Assembly: GCF_000982415.1 (NCBI RefSeq) | Contig: NZ_LANI01000033.1 | Coordinates: 1-54,550, forward strand | Source: Kiloniella litopenaei | GTDB taxonomy: Bacteria; Pseudomonadota; Alphaproteobacteria; Kiloniellales; Kiloniellaceae | Length of the DNA: 54,550 nt | Reading direction: 5' to 3' | Part shown: positions 51,033-54,550 of the stretch, in pieces | Layout of the letters: each line of letters starts with the position of its first letter | Position numbering within the stretch: the first letter of the stretch is position 1 | Notes under the pieces: model-generated | What the model saw: only the letters and a program-made list of their open reading frames with translations | What the model was told of the DNA's origin: nothing | Databases searched by the model: none | Translations under genes and position numbers: made by a program

Positions 51033-52142
51033 ATGGATGTTCGTGCTGCGGTCGCTTGGGGTGCTGGCAAGCCCATGACAATTGAAACCGTTCAACTGGA
51101 AGGTCCCCGTCACGGGGAAGTTCTGGTTGAAATGAAAGCAACCGGTGTTTGCCATACTGACTATTTCACTCTTTCCGGGGCCGATCCCGAAGGACTTTTC
51201 CCAACAATTTTGGGCCACGAAGGTGCCGGGGTTGTTGTTGATGTTGGCCCGGGTGTGACATCACTGAAAAAAGGCGATCATGTTATCCCACTCTATACAC
51301 CGGAATGTCGTGAGTGTGATTACTGTTTAAATCCAAAGACCAATCTTTGTCAGGCAATCCGTTCTACACAGGGTCAGGGGCTGATGCCTGATGGCACAAG
51401 TCGTTTTTCCATGGATGGGAAAATGCTGCATCACTATATGGGCTGTTCGACTTTTGCAAATTACAGTGTTCTTCCGGAAATCGCCTTGGCAAAAATTCGT
51501 GAAGATGCGCCTTTTGACAAGGTTTGTTATATCGGTTGCGGTGTTACGACCGGTGTCGGTGCTGTTATCAACACAGCCAAGGTTGAACCGGGATCAAATG
51601 TTGTTGTTTTTGGTCTTGGTGGTATTGGTTTAAATGTTATCCAGGGTGCCCGGATGGTTGGTGCCAACAAGATCATTGGTGTTGACCTTAATGATGATCG
51701 CAAGGCACTGGGTGAAAAATTCGGGATGACCGATTTCGTCAATCCTAAAGATATTGATGGTGACATTGTCGAAGCTCTTGTTGATTTGACAAATGGTGGC
51801 GCGGATTATTCTTTTGAATGTATCGGTAATGTAAACACCATGCGTCAGGCGCTTGAATGCTGTCACAAAGGTTGGGGTGTTTCCGTCATTGTCGGTGTTG
51901 CCGGTGCAGGTCAGGAAATCTCTACCCGTCCGTTCCAATTGGTTACGGGACGTGTATGGAAAGGCACAGCCTTTGGTGGCGCGCGTGGTCGTACCGATGT
52001 GCCACAAATTGTTGACTGGTACATGGATGGCAAGATCAATATTGATGACCTGATCACCCATACAATGCCATTGGACGATATCAACTCTGCGTTTGATCTC
52101 ATGCACAGTGGCGAATCAATCAGATCTGTCGTGCTGTATTAA
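51033..52142 (+). CDS. frmA: S-(hydroxymethyl)glutathione dehydrogenase / class III alcohol dehydrogenase
   Basis: 369 aa. Zinc-dependent MDR enzyme that oxidises the formaldehyde-glutathione adduct with NAD+. Catalytic zinc ligands are in GVCHTDYF and ILGHEGAG; the structural zinc Cys cluster is [15 protein letters not shown]; the Rossmann motif is [33 protein letters not shown] is the class III signature. GGGAG precedes the start. The fghA gene follows after a terminator-like hairpin. Also called adhC or flhA-type in other organisms. Confidence 0.96.
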   Translation: MDVRAAVAWGAGKPMTIETVQLEGPRHGEVLVEMKATGVCHTDYFTLSGADPEGLFPTILGHEGAGVVVDVGPGVTSLKKGDHVIPLYTPECRECDYCLNPKTNLCQAIRSTQGQGLMPDGTSRFSMDGKMLHHYMGCSTFANYSVLPEIALAKIREDAPFDKVCYIGCGVTTGVGAVINTAKVEPGSNVVVFGLGGIGLNVIQGARMVGANKIIGVDLNDDRKALGEKFGMTDFVNPKDIDGDIVEALVDLTNGGADYSFECIGNVNTMRQALECCHKGWGVSVIVGVAGAGQEISTRPFQLVTGRVWKGTAFGGARGRTDVPQIVDWYMDGKINIDDLITHTMPLDDINSAFDLMHSGESIRSVVLY

Positions 52143-52157
52143 TTTACATGCACACTT

Positions 52158-52194
52158 GAGGGGCTCTTTTTACAAAGAGCCCCTCTTCTTTTTT
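52158..52194 (+). terminator. Rho-independent terminator after the class III ADH
   Basis: Twelve-bp perfect stem GAGGGGCTCTTT / AAAGAGCCCCTC with a 4-nt loop, then CTTCTTTTTT. It falls between the two formaldehyde genes, so fghA depends on read-through or its own promoter. Confidence 0.92.
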
Positions 52195-52233
52195 AATTTC
52201 ATAGCACTCTTTTAAAAATCAGGTTTCTTTTCA

Positions 52234-53097
52234 ATGACAGAGCTTAACATTACCGATCTGGAACTCATCAGCGAAAACAAGATGTTTGGTGGTCTACAGC
52301 GCGTCTACAGCCATCCGTCAAGGGTTTGTAACGGGCCAATGCGTTTTGCGATCTATTTGCCACCGGCGGCATTGAATGGAAACAAAGTGCCCGTTGTAAC
52401 CTATCTGTCTGGTTTGACCTGTACCGAAGATAATGTGACGGTGAAGGCTGGTGCTCAACGAATTGCCAGCGAACTCGGTCTTATTTTTGTTGCTCCTGAT
52501 ACCTCCCCCCGTAATCAGAACATACCTGGTGAAGATGACAGCTATGATTTCGGATCAGCAGCAGGATTTTATCTGGATGCAACAGAAGAGCCCTGGGCTG
52601 GCTCTTATAATATGTATAGCTATATAACGCGGGAACTACAGGATGTTCTTTCGGCAAACTTCTCAGCGGCTGATATGAACCGACAGGGGATCACAGGGCA
52701 TTCCATGGGCGGACATGGTGCTTTGACAATTCATCTGAAAAATCCGGATCTCTTTAAAACCTGTTCTGCTTTCGCACCGATTTGTGCGCCGATGAGCTGT
52801 CCGTGGGGAGAGAAAGCATTTAGTGGCTATCTCGGTTCTGACAAAGCTCTCTGGGAAAATTACGATGCGACCGAACTTGTAAAAAAATCACCATCAAGTG
52901 CTACGCTTCTTGTCGATCAGGGAAGTGCTGATACCTTCCTCGTGGAACAACTAAAACCAGAACTATTGAAGAAAGCTTGTGAGACATCAGGCCAAAAACT
53001 GACATTAAGAATGCAAGAAGGTTATGATCACAGCTATTTCTTTATGGCGACCTTTATCGAAGATCACCTGAGACATCATCTCAATGGCCTGTCGTAA
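52234..53097 (+). CDS. fghA: S-formylglutathione hydrolase
   Basis: 287 aa. Esterase-D type alpha/beta hydrolase that hydrolyses S-formylglutathione to formate and glutathione, completing formaldehyde oxidation after the ADH. Nucleophile elbow GHSMGGHG (Ser at about residue 150), VTYLSGLTCTEDN (oxyanion region), DQGSADTF (Asp) and YDHSYFF (His). No good ribosome site is visible before the ATG. Confidence 0.96.
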   Translation: MTELNITDLELISENKMFGGLQRVYSHPSRVCNGPMRFAIYLPPAALNGNKVPVVTYLSGLTCTEDNVTVKAGAQRIASELGLIFVAPDTSPRNQNIPGEDDSYDFGSAAGFYLDATEEPWAGSYNMYSYITRELQDVLSANFSAADMNRQGITGHSMGGHGALTIHLKNPDLFKTCSAFAPICAPMSCPWGEKAFSGYLGSDKALWENYDATELVKKSPSSATLLVDQGSADTFLVEQLKPELLKKACETSGQKLTLRMQEGYDHSYFFMATFIEDHLRHHLNGLS

Positions 53098-53201
53098 GAG
53101 ATAAAATTATCAGATTTTGCCTCTTGTAAAGGTTTTGGTCATAAATCCCGTGCCATTATCTTTTTCGTATTACAGGTAGTAATAGAGGAAAGAGGCAAAG
53201 T

Positions 53202-53495
53202 ATGTCTAAAGTTTTGGTTTCTGGTGACAGTTTATCATCTCAAGATATTGAATTAATTCAGGCTTTCTATAGAGATAATGTAGAAAGCGGCCATATTGGC
53301 GAGGTCTTGCCACTGGCAACGCAAGAGGGCGAACAGGTTGTTGCTGTCCTGACCCCTGATAATAGCAATTTACTATGCGCATTCGGCAAGGTGTCGGATT
53401 GGTATTGTGCAATCGATACCCATTCCAATGTGCTGGCAAAGGCACAGGCTTTGGGAGACCTTGTCTCTAATCTGTCTTTGGCTTCGTTGGGTTAG
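53202..53495 (+). CDS. Small protein of unknown function
   Basis: 97 aa, no signal peptide or membrane helix. It looks like a compact alpha/beta domain: SSQDIELIQAFYRDNVESG, EGEQVVAVLTPDNSNLLCAFGKVSDWYCAID and a C-terminal helix ALGDLVSNLSLASLG. Two Cys are present, neither in a metal motif. AGAGG before the ATG and a strong terminator behind support a real gene. I recognise no family. Confidence 0.72.
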   Translation: MSKVLVSGDSLSSQDIELIQAFYRDNVESGHIGEVLPLATQEGEQVVAVLTPDNSNLLCAFGKVSDWYCAIDTHSNVLAKAQALGDLVSNLSLASLG

Positions 53496-53509
53496 GGCGA
53501 CTATTTTAT

Positions 53510-53546
53510 AAAGCACCGTGTTTATTTTTGAACACGGTGCTTTTTT
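53510..53546 (+). terminator. Rho-independent terminator of the small unknown gene
   Basis: Stem AAGCACCGTGTT / AACACGGTGCTT with an 8-nt loop, followed by a T-run. Confidence 0.93.
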
Positions 53547-53671
53547 ATTGGAGAACAGACCCTGTCTGACCAAAACTGACCTGGTCATGATACAAAGCCC
53601 CGGTGTTTCTGATAATAACAATATATGTTATGGTAGCTTGCTTGTACGTCTGATTTAGATGAGGAGTAGGA

Positions 53672-54400
53672 ATGAAAAAAGGGCTGCTTGGGTTTATTGC
53701 GATACTCTTTTTTCTTTGCCCCTTTTCTATTGCTGCGCAAGAACAGCTTGTCTTTACAGGCATTGAAAATTCCTCTTATGCCACGATTAGCAAGCGTGTG
53801 ATGCGCGAAGCCTACAGACGGCTGAATATTAACGTAAAGTTCTCAGATTTACCCGCAGCAAGATCGTTAGCTGTTGCAAATTCAGGCCGAGTTGACGGTG
53901 AATTATACCGTATTAAAAATATTCATTTAAAGTACAAGAACCTTATTATGCTTCCCGTTCCGATTGGAATTATGGAAGGCGTTGCGATAACAACAAATCC
54001 ACAAATATCTTTGCAGGACTGGGAGAGCTTGGCCCCCTATCGTGTTTGTATTCGGAACGGCGTGAAATTTGCCGAAGCTGGGACCAAGAAGATACAGGTT
54101 GATGTGAGCAACACAAACGAACATCTTTTTCATAATTTGGGCCTCGACAGATGTGACATCATTGTTTTGGCACGTCTTACAAGTATCAAGCTTGCACAGG
54201 ATTTCGAAAAGGAAATGAAGAAACCTGTTTATTACCATGTCTTACAAACCTATCCTTTGTTTCATTATTTACATAAGAAAAACAAAAAACTGGTTCTGGA
54301 ATTGACAGAAATTTTGAAAGAAATGGAACAAGACGGAACCATTGCAAATATACGAGCAAGCTATATAGAGGAAATATCATCTGCTAAATACGGATCATAG
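53672..54400 (+). CDS. Orphan periplasmic solute-binding protein, SBP family 3-like
   Basis: 242 aa with a Sec signal peptide (residues 1-22, cut near IAAQE). The mature part LVFTGIENSSYATISKRVMREAYRRLNINVKFSDLPAARSLAVANSGRVDGELYRI follows the domain-1 layout of family 3 binding proteins, but lacks the usual PPYxF motif. ITEILKEMEQDGTIANIRASYIE resembles the family's terminal helix. No transporter genes are adjacent. Ligand unknown. Confidence 0.8.
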   Translation: MKKGLLGFIAILFFLCPFSIAAQEQLVFTGIENSSYATISKRVMREAYRRLNINVKFSDLPAARSLAVANSGRVDGELYRIKNIHLKYKNLIMLPVPIGIMEGVAITTNPQISLQDWESLAPYRVCIRNGVKFAEAGTKKIQVDVSNTNEHLFHNLGLDRCDIIVLARLTSIKLAQDFEKEMKKPVYYHVLQTYPLFHYLHKKNKKLVLELTEILKEMEQDGTIANIRASYIEEISSAKYGS

Positions 54401-54527
54401 TTCTATATCTATGAAAGTAGCCAGGACACGCAAAATTACTTCACATTACAATTGATACAGTAATTGTTGGACAAGCTTACGACTATACATAGCTTTTCGG
54501 TTTCAGAAAGACGGTGTAAGAATCAAA

Positions 54528-54550
54528 AAAGCCGCTGATAAGCGGCTTTG
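54528..54550. terminator. Terminator-like hairpin cut by the window end
   Basis: Arms AAAGCCGCT (54528-54536) and AGCGGCTTT (54541-54549) with a 4-nt loop, preceded by an A-run. It may end the binding-protein transcript or a minus-strand gene beyond the window. Confidence 0.75.

Noticed and set aside
1-54550. CRISPR array, prophage, insertion sequence or toxin-antitoxin pair
   Set aside because: I found no regularly spaced repeats, transposase or integrase motifs, phage structural genes or paired small toxin-like frames.

Overview
The window looks like a chromosomal segment of a marine-type alphaproteobacterium with moderate-to-low GC for the class, perhaps Rhodospirillales or Kiloniellales-like; this is an inference. 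It rests on the gene order lytic transglycosylase - rlpA - dacC - tmk - holB - metG - tatD - MBL hydrolase, the abundance of periplasmic binding proteins and TRAP/ABC importers, a DUF1127 protein, DctB/DctD with DctPQM, and class III ADH/S-formylglutathione hydrolase. I see no insertion sequence, integrase, prophage gene, rRNA or CRISPR array.

Layout. 1-137 is the tail of a chemotaxis receptor. 411-5603 is a complete branched-chain-amino-acid-type ABC importer (binding protein, two permeases, two ATPases). 5752-12415 holds single genes: LysE-type exporter, membrane retropepsin-like protease, SLOG/DUF2493 protein, orphan binding protein, TrkH, GFA protein and a PLP aminotransferase. 12554-15400 is a TAXI-type TRAP importer. 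16340-19479 pairs an M14 carboxypeptidase with an orphan family-5 binding protein. 19533-28118 is a minus-strand housekeeping block for cell wall, dTMP, DNA polymerase III clamp loader and Met-tRNA. 28842-29597 is a PilZ-FliN pair, followed by tRNA-Ser(UGA). 29963-31538 is a flavin reductase divergent from its probable LysR regulator.

31577-39786 is the most system-like accessory locus. A DUF1028 Ntn-hydrolase-fold protein and an M20 amidohydrolase diverge from a peptide-type ABC importer that contains a fused permease-ATPase and ends in a GntR/FCD regulator. The divergent promoter carries two identical palindromes arranged as a 19-bp mirror, with near-symmetrical promoter elements on both strands. 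I read this as a substrate-inducible uptake and amide-hydrolysis pathway of unknown substrate. A PuuB-like FAD oxidase, a DUF1127 protein and a LysR regulator follow.

42907-49394 encodes DctB/DctD and a DctPQM TRAP importer with a clear sigma-54 promoter and two upstream direct repeats. The DctB-like kinase has Tyr where the phosphoaccepting His of the H-box is expected. The window ends with an orphan CoxG-like protein, an alpha/beta hydrolase, glutathione-dependent formaldehyde oxidation (class III ADH plus FghA), a small unknown protein and another orphan binding protein.

A recurring theme is that all four binding-protein/permease junctions in the window (liv, TAXI, peptide ABC, DctPQM) carry an intergenic hairpin, consistent with expressing more binding protein than permease.
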